Source: Calliopsis andreniformis
Lineage: Eukaryota; Arthropoda; Insecta; Hymenoptera; Andrenidae
DNA length: 64,000 nt
Assembly: GCF_051401765.1 (NCBI RefSeq)
Contig: NW_027480543.1
Span: 1,364,001-1,428,000, forward strand
Direction of reading: 5' to 3'
Positions 26,101 to 37,315 of this stretch are shown here, in pieces. Below the pieces are notes generated by a model. The model saw nothing but the letters and a program-made list of their open reading frames with translations. It made no database searches and was not told where the DNA came from. Positions within the stretch are counted from its first letter, which is position 1. Each line of letters opens with the position of its first letter. The position numbers and the translations under genes are program-made.

Positions 26101-27188
26101 ATTGAGTATTGAGGATTGAGGATTGAGGTTTGAAGATTGAGGATTGAGGATTGAGGATTGAGGATTGAGGATTGAGGATTGAGGATTGAAGATTGAATAT
26201 TGATGATTGAATATTGAGGACTGAGGATTGAGGGTTGTGGATTGAGGACGAGGACTGAGGGTTGAATATTGATATTTGAGGTCTGAGGATTAAGGATTGA
26301 GGATTGAGAATTGAGGATTGAGGATTGAGGATTGAAGATTGAGGATTGGGTATTGATGGTTGAAGAATGAGGATTGAGGATTGAGGTTTGAGGATTGAAG
26401 ATTGCAGATTGAGTATTGAGGATTGAAGATTGAGTATTGAGGATTGAGGGCTGAAGATTAAGGATTGAGGATTGAGGATTGAGCTTTGAAGATTGAGGAT
26501 TGGGGATTGAGGATTGACGATTGAGGATTGAGTATTGAGGATTGAAGATTGAGTATTGATGATTGAAGATTCAGGATTGAGGATTGAGTGTTGAGGATTG
26601 AGGACGAGGACCGACGGTTGAGGATTGAGGTTTGAGGATTGAGGGTTGTAGATTGAGGACGAGGACTGAGGGTTGAATATTGATGTTTGAGGCCTGAGGA
26701 TTGAGGATTGAGGATTGAGAATTGATGATTGAGGACTGAGGGTTGAAGATTGAGGATTGGGTATTGAGGTTTGAAGAATGAGTATTGAGGATTGGGGATT
26801 AAGGATTGAGGATTGCAGATTGAGTATTGAGGATTGAAGATTGAGGATTCAGGACTGAGGATTGGGGATTGAGGAACTAGGATTGGAGATTGATTTTTGG
26901 GGATTGATGATTGAGGATTGAGGATTGAGGATTGAGAATTGATAATTGAGAATGAGGACTGAGGGTTGAGGATTGAGGTTTGAGGAACGAGGATTGAGGA
27001 TTGAGGATTGAGGACTGAGGATTGACGATTGAGTATTGAAGATTGAGGATTTATGACTGAGGATTGAGGATTGAGGATTGAGGATTGAGGATTGAGGATT
27101 GAAGACTGAGTATAGGGGATTGAATATTGAGGATTGAGGATTGAGGATTGAGAATGAGGGCTGAGGGTTGAGGATTGAGGTTTGAGTA

Positions 27189-27216
27189 TAGAATCCTGAG
27201 AATTCAGGATATTCTA
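27189..27216. repeat. Type A hairpin element, copy 11
   Basis: Intact. 7,174 bases after 20015; B at 287 bases. Confidence 0.85.
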
Positions 27217-27475
27217 TTGAGCATTGGGAATTTAGGATTGTTGGTTGAGTATTGAGGATTGAGGATCGAGTATTAAGGATTGAAGATTGAGTATTGAGGA
27301 TTGAAGATTGATGATTGAGGATTGAGTATTAACGATTGAGTATTGAGGATTGACGCTTGAGGAATGATTGTTGAGGATGTAGGATTGAAGAGAGAGGACT
27401 GAGTGTTGAGGATTGGGTGTTGAGAATTGATGCTTGAGGTTTGAGATTTGATTATTGAATATTCTGTATTGAGTA

Positions 27476-27503
27476 TTGAACCATCAGAATTCAGGATGTT
27501 CTA
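27476..27503. repeat. Type B element, copy 7
   Basis: 7,174 bases after 20302 and sharing its lead-in change. Confidence 0.75.
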
Positions 27504-29262
27504 TTGAGAATTGAGAATTGAGGATTGATGGTTGAGTATTGAGGATTCATGGTTGAGGGTTGAGTGTTGAATATTGAGGATTTAGGATTGAGGATTGAGG
27601 ATTGATGATTGAGGATTGAAGATTGATTATTGATGATTGAAGATTGAGGATTGATGGTTGAGTATTGAGGATTGAGGATTGAGGATTGAGAATTGAGGGT
27701 TGAAGATTGAGGACGAGGACAGACGGTTGAGGATTGAGGTTTGAGGGTTGAGGATTGAGGATTGAGGACTGAGGCTTGAGGATTGACGATTGAGCGTAGA
27801 GGATTGAAGATAGAGGACTGGCGATTGAGGATTGAAGATTGAGGATTAAGGACTGAGGATTGGAGATTGAGGATCTAGGATTGGAGATTGATTTTTGGGG
27901 ATTGAAGATTGAGGATTGAGGATTGAGGATTGAGAATTGATAATTGAGAATGAGGACTGAGGGTTGAGGATTGAGGTTTGAGGATCGAGGATTGAGGATT
28001 GAGGATTGAGGACTGAGGATTGACGATTGAGTATTGAAGATTGAGGATTTATGACTGAGGATTGAGGATTGAGGCTTGAGGATTGAGAATTGAGAATTGA
28101 GGATGAAGACTGAGGGTTGAGGATTGAGGTTTGAGGAACGAGGTTTGAGGATTGAGGTGTAAGGATTGACGATTGAGTATTGAAGATTGAGGATTGATGA
28201 CTGAGGATTGACGACTAAGGATTGAGGATTGAGGATTGATGATTGAAGATTGAGGATTGAGGATTCAATATTGAGGGATGAGGATTGAGGGTTGAGGATT
28301 GAGGATTGAGGATTGAGGATTCAAGATTGAGTATTGAGCATTGAAGGTTGAGGATTGTGGATTGAGGATTGAGGATTGAGGATTGAATATTGAAGATTGA
28401 GTATTGATGCCTGAGGATTGAAGATTGAGGATTGAGTATTGAGAATTGAGGATTGAGTGTTGAAGATTGAGGATTGATGATTGAAGATTGAGGATTGGGG
28501 TTGAGGATTGCGGAATGAGTATTGAAGATTGAGGGTTGATGGTTGAGGATTGAGGATTGAAGATTGAATATTGATGATTGAATATTGAGGACTGAGGATT
28601 GAGAGTTGTGGATTGAGGACGAGGACTGAGGGTTGAATATTGATGTTTGAGGTCTGAGGATTAAGCATTGAGGATTGAGAATTGAGGATTGAGGATTGAG
28701 GATTGAAGATTGAGGATTGGGTATTGATGGTTGAAGAATGAGGATAGAGGATTGAGGTTTGAGGATTGAAGATTGCAGATTGAGTATTGAGGATTGAAGA
28801 TTGAGTATTGAGGATTGAGGGTTGAAGATTGAGGATTGAGGATTGAGGATTGAGGATTGAGGATTGAAGATTGAATATTGAGGACTGAAGATTGAGGATT
28901 GATTATTGAGTACTGAGGATTGAGGACTGAGGATTGAGGATTGAAGATTGAGAATTGAAGATTGAGTATTGAGGACTGAAGATTGACGATTGAGGATTGA
29001 AGATTGAGTACTGAGGATTGAGGATTGCGGATTGTGGATTGAGCATTGAAGATTGAGGATTGGGGATTGAGGATTGACGATTGAGGATTGAGTATTGAGG
29101 ATTGAAGATTGAGTATTGAGGATTGAAGGCTGAGGATTGTGGATTGAGGATTGAGGATTGAGAATTGAATAATGAGGATTGGCGACTGAGTGTTGAGGGC
29201 TGAGTGATGAGGATTGATGCTTGTGGATAGAGATCTGAAGATTGCAGATTGAGTATTGAGTA

Positions 29263-29290
29263 TTGAAAACTGTGAATTGATGATATTCTA
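29263..29290. repeat. Type C element, copy 3
   Basis: 7,250 bases after 22013. The distance to the next A element is 1,110 rather than 817 bases. Confidence 0.64.
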
Positions 29291-30372
29291 TGGAGGATTG
29301 AGGATTGACAACTGATTGTTGTGGACTGAGGGCTGAAGATTGAGGATTCAGGATTGAGGATTCAGGATTGAGGTTTGAGGACTGAGGATTGAGAATTGAG
29401 GATTGTGGATTGAGGATTGAGGATTGAGGATTGAGGATTGAAGATTGAGGATTGGGTATTGAGGATAGAACATTGAGGATTGAGGATTGAACATTGAGGA
29501 TTGAGGATTGAGAATTGAGGATTGGGGATTGAAGATTGAGTATTGAGGATTGAAGATTGAGGATTGAGGATTGAGGATTCAGGATTGAGGATTGAAGATT
29601 GAGGATTGAGGATTGAGGATTGAGTATTGAGGATTGAGGATTGAAGATTGAATATTGATGATTGAAGATTGAGGATTGAGGATTGAGGGTTGTGGATTGA
29701 GGACGGGGACTGAGGGTTGAATATTGATGTTTGAGGTCTGCGTATTGAGGGTTGAGGATTGAGAATTGAGGATTGAGGATTGAGGACTGGAGATCGAGGA
29801 TTGGGTATTGAGGATGGAAGAATGAGGATTGAGGATTGAGGATTGAGGATTGAGGATTGCAGATTGAGTATTGAGGATTGAAGATTGAGGATTGAGGGTT
29901 GAGGACTGAGGATTCAGGATTGAGGATTCAGGATTGATGTTTGAGGACTGAGGATTGAGGATTGAGGATTGAGGATTGAGGATTGGGGATTGAAGATTGA
30001 GGATTGGGTATTGAGGATTGAAGAATGAGGATTGAGGATTGAGGATTGAAGATTGAGGATTAAGGACTGTGGATTGGGGATTGAGGATCTAGGATTGGAG
30101 ACTGATTTTTGGGGATTGAAGATTGAGGATTGAGGATTGAGTATTGAGAATTGAGAATTGAGGATGAGGAACGAGGATTAAGGATTGAGGATTGAGGACT
30201 GAGGATTGACGATTGAGGATTGAAGATTGAGGATTTATGACAGAGGATTGAGGATTGAGGATTGAGGATTGGGGATTGACGATTGAAGACTGTGTATTGG
30301 GGATTGAATATTGAGGATTGAGGATTGAGGATTGAGAATGAGGGCTGAGGGTTGAGGATTGAGGTTTGAGTA

Positions 30373-30400
30373 TAGAATCCTGAGAATTCAGGATATTCTA
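30373..30400. repeat. Type A hairpin element, copy 12
   Basis: Stem intact; the flank reads CTACTGAGC instead of CTATTGAGC. B is 636 bases away. Confidence 0.82.
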
Positions 30401-31008
30401 CTGAGCATTGGGAATTTAGCATTGTTGGTTGAGTATTGAGGATTGAGGGTTGAGGATTGAGTATTGAAGATTGAGGATTGATGATTGAGGATTGAGGATT
30501 GATGATTGAGGATTGAGTATTGAGGATTGAAGATTGAGTATTGAGGATTGAAGATTGATGATTGAGGATTGAGGATTGAGGATTGAGGATTGGGGATTGA
30601 AGATTGAGGATTGGGTATTGAGGATTGAAGAATGAGGATTGAGGATTGAGGATTGAAGATTGAGGATTAAGGACTGAGGATTGGGGATTGAGGATCTAGG
30701 ATTGGAGATTGATATTTGGGGATTGAAGATTGAGGATTGAGGATTGAGGATTGAGAATTGAGAATTGAGGATGAGGACTGAGGGTTGAGGATTGAGGTTT
30801 GAGGAACGAGGATTGAAGATTGAGTATTGAGGATTGAAGATTGATGATTGAGGATTGAGGATTGAGGATTGAGTATTGAGGATTGACGCTTGAGAATTGA
30901 GGGTTGAGGATGTAGGATTGAAGAGAGAGGACTGAGTGTTGAGGATTGAGTGTTGAGAATTGATGCTTGAGGTTTGAGATTTGATTATTGAATATTCTGG
31001 ATTGAGTA

Positions 31009-31036
31009 ATGAACCATCAGAATTCAGGATGTTCTA
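31009..31036. repeat. Type B element, copy 8
   Basis: Begins ATGAACC rather than TTGAACC. Confidence 0.72.
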
Positions 31037-31120
31037 TTGAGTATTGAGAATTGAGGATTGGTGGTTGAGTATTGAGGATTGATGGTTGAGGGTTGAGTGT
31101 TGAATATTGAGGATTGAGTA

Positions 31121-31148
31121 TAGAATCCTGAGAATTCAGGATATTCTA
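31121..31148. repeat. Type A hairpin element, copy 13
   Basis: Intact and only 112 bases after the start of a B element. It is the last element before a gap of almost 20 kb without any. Confidence 0.84.
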
Positions 31149-31239
31149 TTGAGCATTGGGAATTTAGCATTGTTGGTTGAGTATTGAGGATTGAGGGTTG
31201 AGGATTGAGTATTGAAGATTGAGGATTGATGATTGAGGA

Positions 31240-34200
31240 TTGAGGATCAAGGATTGAGGATCAAGGATTGAGGATTGATGATTGAGGATTGAAGATTGAT
31301 TATTGATGATTGAAAATTGAGGATTGAGTATTGAGGTTTGAGGATTGAGGACGAGGACTGAAGGTTGAGGACTGAGGTTTGAGGATTGATAATTGAGGAT
31401 TGAGGACTCAGGCTTGAGGATTGAGGATTGAGCATTGAGGATTGAAGATTGAGGACTGGCGATTGAGGATTGAAGATTGAGGATTAAGGATTGAGGATCG
31501 GGGATTGAGGATGTAGGATTTGATATTGATTATTGATGATTGAAGGTTGAGGATTGAGGATTGAGGATTGAGGATTGAGAATTGAGAATTGAGGATGACG
31601 ACTGAGGGTTGAGGATTGAGGTTTGAGGAACGAGGATTGAGGATTGAGGATTGAGGACCAAGGATTGACGGTTGAGTATTGAAGATTGAGGATTGATGAC
31701 TGAGGATTGACGACTGAGGACTGAGGATTGGCGATTGATGATTGAAGATTGAGTATTGAGGATAGAATATTGAGGGATGAGGATTGAGGATTGAGGATTG
31801 AGGGTTGAGGATTGAGGACGAGGACTGACGGTTGAGGATTGAGGTTTGAGGATTGAGTGTTAGGGATTGAGGACGAGGACTGAAGGTTGACTATTTATGT
31901 TTGAGGCCTGAGGATTGAGGATTGAGGATTGAGAATTGATGATTGAGGACTGACGGTTGAAGATTGAGGATTGGGTATTGAGGATTGAAGAATGACTATT
32001 GAGGATTGAGGATTGAGGATTGAGGATTGAAGATTGAGTATAGAGGATTGAAGATTGTGTATTGAGGATTAAGAATTGAGGATTCAGGATTGAAGATTGA
32101 GTATTGAGGATTGAAGGTTGAGGATTGAGTATTGAGGATTGAGGATTGAGGTTTGAAGATTGAGGATTGAGGATTGAGGATTGAGGATTGAGGATTGAGG
32201 ATTGAAGATTGAATATTGATGATTGAATATTGAGGACTGAGGATTGAGGGCTGTGGATTGAGGACGAGGACTGAGGGTTGAATATTGATGTTTGAGGTCT
32301 GAGGTTTAAGGATTGTGGATTGAGAATTGAGGATTGAGAATTGAGGATTGAAGATTGAGGATTGGGTATTGAGGGTTGAAGAATGAGGATTTAGGATTGA
32401 GGTTTGAGGATTGAGGATTGAAGATAGAGCATTGAGGATTGAAGATTGAGTATTGAGGATTGAGGATTGAAGATTGAGGATTGAGGATTGAGGAGTGAGG
32501 ATTGAGGATTGAAGATTGAGTATTGAGGATTGAAGATTGAGGATAGATTATTGAGTACTGAGGATTGAGGATTGAGGGCTGAGGATTGAAGATTGAGAAT
32601 TGAAGATTGAGTATTGAGGACTGAAGATTGACGATTGAGGATTGAAGATTGAGTATTGAGGATTGAGGATTGCGGATTGAGGATTGAGCATTGAAGATTG
32701 AGGATTGGGGATTGAGGATTGACGATTGAGGATTGAGTATTGAGGATTGAAGATTGAGTATTGATGATTGAAGATTGAGGATTGAGGATTGAGGGTTGAG
32801 GATTGAGGACGAGGACTGACGGTTGAGCATTGAGGTTTGAGGGTTGAGGATTGAGGATTGAGGACTGAGGCTTGAGGATTGAGGATTGAGTATTGAAGAT
32901 TGAGGATTGATGACTGAGGATTGAGGACTGAGGATTGAGGATTGAGGATTGAGGGTTGAGAATTGAGGACGAGGACTGACGGTTGAGGATGAAGGTTTGA
33001 GGATTGAGGGTTGTGGATTGAGGACGAGGACTGAAAGTTGAATATTGATGTTTGAGGTCTGAGGATTAAGGATTGAGGATTGAGAATTGAGGATTGAGGA
33101 TTGAGGATTGAAGATTGGGGATTGGGTATTGAGGGTTGAAGAATGAGGATTGAGGATTGAGGTTTGAGGATTGAAGATTGCAGATTGAGTATTGAGGATT
33201 GAGGATTGAGGATTGAAGATTGAGGATTGAGGATTGAGGATTGAGGTTTGAGGATTGAAGGTTGCAGATTGAGTATTGAGGATTGAAGATTGAGTATTGA
33301 GGATTGAGGATTGAAGATTGAGGATTGAGGATTGAGGATTGAGGATTGAGGATTGAGTATTGAGGATTGAGGATTGAGGTTTGAAGATTGAGGGTTGAGG
33401 ATTGAGGATTGAGGATTGAGGATTGAGGATTGAGGATTGAAGATTGAATATTGATGATTGAATATTGAGGACTGAGGATTGAGGGTTGTGGATTGAGGAC
33501 GAGGACTGAGGGTTGAATATTGATGTTTGAGGTCTGAGGATTAAGGATTGAGGATTGAGAATTGAGGATTGAGGATTGAGGATTGAAGATTGAGGATTGG
33601 GTATTGAGGGTTGAAGAATGAGGATTGAGGATTGAGGTTTGAGGATTGAAGATTGCAGATTGAGTATTGAGGATTGAGGATTGAGGATTGAAGATTGAGG
33701 ATTGAGGATTGAGGATTGAGGTTTGAGGATTGAAGGTTGCAGATTGAGTATTGAGGATTGAAGATTGAGTATTGAGGATTGAGGATTGATGATTGAGGAT
33801 TGAGGATTGAGGATTGAGGATTGAGGATTGAAGATTGAGTATTGAGGATTGAAGATTGAGGATTGATTATTGAGTACTGAGGATTGAGGATTGAGGATTG
33901 TGGATTGAAGATTGAGAATTGAAGATTGAGTATTGAGGACTGAAGATTGAGGATTGGGTATTGAGGATTGAAGAATGACTATTGAGGATTGAGGATTGAG
34001 GATTGAGGATTGAAGATTGAGTATAGAGGTTTGAAGATTGTGTATTGAGGATTGAGAATTGAGGATTCAGGATTGAAGATTGAGTATTGAGGATTGGAGG
34101 TTGAGGATTGAGTATTGAGGATTGAGGATTGAGGTTTGAAGATTGAGGATTGAGGATTGAGGATTGAGGATTGAGGATTGAGGATTGAGGATTGAAGATT

Positions 34201-36632
34201 GAATATTGATGATTGAATATTGAGGACTGAGGATTGAGGGTTGTGGATTGAGGACGAGGACTGAGGGTTGAATATTGATGTTTGAGGTCTGAGGTTTAAG
34301 GATTGTGGATTGAGAATTGAGGATTGAGAATTGAGGACTGAAGATTGAGGATTGGGTATTGAGGGTTGAAGAATGAGGATTTAGGATTGAGGTTTGAGGA
34401 TTGAGGATTGAAGATTGAGTATTGAGGATTGAAGATTGAGCATTGAGGATTGAGGATTGAAGATTGAGGATTGAGGATTGAGGAGTGAGGATTGAGGATT
34501 GAAGATTGAGTATTGAGGATTGAAGATTGAGGATAGATTATTGAGTACTGAGGATTGAGGATTGAGGATTGAGGATTGAAGATTGAGAATTGAAGATTGA
34601 GTATTGAGGACTGAAGATTGACGATTGAGGATTGAAGATTGAGTATTGAGGATTGAGGATTGCGGATTGAGAATTGAGCATTGAAGATTGAGGATTGGGG
34701 ATTGAGGATTGAATATTGAGGATAGATTATTGAGTACTGAGGATTGAGGATTGAGGATTGAGGATTGAAGATTGAGAATTGAAGATTGAGTATTGAGGAC
34801 TGAAGATTGACGATTGAGGATTGAAGATTGAGTATTGAGGATTGAGGATTGCGGATTGAGGATTGAGCATTGAAGATTGAGGATTGGGGATTGAGGATTG
34901 AGGGTTGAGGATTGAGGATTGAGGATTGAAGATTGAGGATTGGGTATTGAGGATTGAAGAATGAGGATTGAGGATTGAGGATTGAGGATTGAGGATTGAA
35001 GATTGAGTATTGAGGATTGAAGACTGAGGACTGAGGATTGAGGATTGAGGGTTGAGGATTGAAGATTGAGTATTGAGGATTGAAGATTGAGGATTGACGA
35101 TTGAGGATTGAGTATTGAGGATTGAAGATTGAGTATTGATGATTGAAGATTGAGGATGAGGATTGAGGGTTGAGGATTGAGGACGAGGACTGACGGTTGA
35201 GGATTGAGGTTTGAGGATTGAGGTTTGTGGATTGATGACGAGGACTGAAGGTTGAATATTGACGTTTGAGGCCTGAGGATTGAGGATTGAGGATTGAGAA
35301 TTGATGATTGAGGACTGAGGGTTGAAGATTGAGGATTGGGTATTGAGGATTGAAGAATGAGGATTGAGGATTGAGGTTTGAGGATTGAGGATTGCAGATT
35401 GAGTATTGAGGATTGAAGATTGAGGATTGAGAATTGAGGATTGAAGATTAAGGATTGAGGATTGAGGATTGAGGATTGAAGAATGAGGATTGAGGATTGA
35501 GGTTTGAGGATTGAGGATTGCAGATTGAGTATTGAGGATTGAAGGTTGAGGATTGAGAATTGAGGATTGAAGATTGAGGATTGAGGATTGAGGATTGAGG
35601 ATTGAGGATTGAAGATTGAGTATTGAGGATTGAAGATTGAGGATTGAGGATTGAGTACTGAGGATTGAGGATTGAGGATTGAGGATTGAAGATTGAGAAT
35701 GGAAGATTGAGAATTGAGGACTGATGATTGACGATTGAGGATTGAAGATTGAGGATTGAGGATTGAGGATTGAGGATTGAAGAATGAGGATTGAGGATTG
35801 AGGTTTGAGGATTGAGGATTGAGGATTCAGGATTGATGTTTGAGGACTGAGGATTGAGGATTGAGGATTGAGGATTGAGGATTGAGGATTGAAGATTGAG
35901 GATTGGGAATTGAGGATTGAACACTGAGGATTGAGGATTGAGAATTGAGGATTGAGGATTGAGGATTGAAGATTGAGGATTGGGTATTGAGGGTTGAAGA
36001 ATGAGGATTGAGGATTGAGGTTTGAGGATTGAAGATTGCAGATTGAGTATTGAGGATTGAGGATTGAGGATTGAAGATTGAGGATTGAGGATTGAGGATT
36101 GAGGTTTGAGGATTGAAGGTTGCAGATTGAGTATTGAGGATTGAAGATTGAGTATTGAGGATTGAGGATTGAAGATTGAGGATTGAGGATTGAGGATTGA
36201 GGATTGAGGATTGAAGATTGAGTATTGAGGATTGAAGATTGAGGATTGATTATTGAGTACTGAGGATTGAGGATTGAGGATTGAGGATTGAAGATTGAGA
36301 ATTGAAGATTGAGTATTGAGGACTGAAGATTGACGATTGAGGATTGAAGATTGAGTATTGAGGATTGAGGATTGCGGATTGAGGATTGAGCATTGAAGAT
36401 TGAGGATTGGGGTTCAGGATTCAGGAATGAGTATTGAAGATTGAGGATTGATGATTGAGGATTGAGGATTGAGGATTGGGTATTGAGGATTGAGCACTGA
36501 GGTTTGAGGACTGAGGGCTGAGGATTGAGTATTGAGGATTGAGGATTGTGGATGAAGGCTGAGGGTTGAGGATTGAGGTTCGAGGACAGAGGACTGAGGA
36601 TTGAGGTTTGAGAATTGAGGATTGAGGATTGA
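31240..36632. repeat. Heptamer mosaic without hairpin elements; internal 1,990- and 475-base duplications
   Basis: No A, B or C element is present. The marker GTTTAAGGATTGTGG at about 32304 recurs at 34294 (offset 1,990, which fits 280 heptamers plus five 6-base units). GGATTAAGG at 33064 recurs at 33539 (offset 475, 67 heptamers plus one 6-base unit). The variants GACGAGGAC, GAATATTGATG and GAGGTCTGAGG recur throughout. No other structure stands out. Confidence 0.65.
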
Positions 36633-37315
36633 GGGTTGAAGATTGAGGATTGGGTATTGAGGATTGAAGAATGAGGATTGAGGATTGAGGGTTGAGGATT
36701 GAGGATTGAGGATTGAAGAATGAGGATTGAGGATTGAGCATTGAGGATTGAGGATTGAAGATTGAGTATTGAGGATTGAAGATTGAGGATTGAGGATTGA
36801 AGAATGAGGATTGAGGATTGAGAATTGATGATTGAGGACTGAGGGTTGAAGATTGAGGATTGGGTATTGAGGATTGAAGAATGAGGATTGAGGATTGAGG
36901 TTTGAGGATTGAGGATTGCAGATTGAGTATTGAGGATTGAAGATTGAGGATTGAGAATTGAGGATTGAAGATTAAGGATTGAGGATTGAGGATTGAGGAT
37001 TGAAGAATGAGGATTGAGGATTGAGGTTTGAGGATTGAGGATTGCAGATTGAGTATTGAGGATTGAAGGTTGAGGATTGAGAATTGAGAATTGAGGATTG
37101 AGGATTGAGGATTGAGGATTGAGGATTGAGGATTGAAGATTGAGTATTGAGGATTGAAGATTGAGGATTGAGGATTGAGTACTGAGGATTGAGGATTGAG
37201 GATTGAGGATTGAAGATTGAGAATGGAAGATTGAGAATTGAGGACTGAAGATTGACGATTGAGGATTGAAGATTGAGGATTGAGGATTGAGGATTGAGGA
37301 TTGAGGATTGAGCAT
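34727..37315 (-). other. Longest repeat-derived open frame (862 codons), judged non-coding
   Basis: The translation is a degenerate S-S-I-L-N-P-Q cycle throughout, with no domain, signal peptide or membrane segment. The ATG is simply a variant unit (CAT on the + strand). Other open frames of the same kind overlap it on the same strand in different frames (35,448-35,924 and 36,421-37,392), and it crosses the boundary between two repeat regions. The heptamer lacks a stop in all three - frames, so long open frames are expected by structure. The confidence given is that the frame is open as stated; I put real coding at about 5%. Confidence 0.8.

Larger units (their letters stand above)
21209..28450. 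repeat. Composite higher-order unit, copy 2 (about 7.2 kb)
   Basis: Collinear with copy 1 but shorter. The offset is 8,045 bases up to about 23,405, then 7,703 (a 342-base deletion equivalent to roughly 15,370-15,710), then 7,174 (a further 529 bases missing, equivalent to roughly 16,340-16,870). Neither deletion is a multiple of seven: 342 is 48 heptamers plus one 6-base unit, and 529 fits 73 heptamers plus three 6-base units. Both are consistent with loss of whole units, including known 6-base ones. Its elements are C 22013, A 22830, B 23152, A 27189 and B 27476. Confidence 0.75.
28450..31240. repeat. Composite unit, truncated third copy with rearranged elements
   Basis: The type C element at 29263 lies 7,250 bases after that of copy 2, and flanking variants match from about 29,085. 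The left part (28,450-29,085) instead resembles 18.9-19.3 kb and 26.1-26.5 kb. The order is C (29263), A (30373), B (31009), A (31121). The A-to-B distance is 636 bases instead of 287 or 322, because extra heptamers and one 6-base unit lie between. The A copy at 31121 follows B by only 112 bases, which occurs nowhere else here. Confidence 0.65.
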
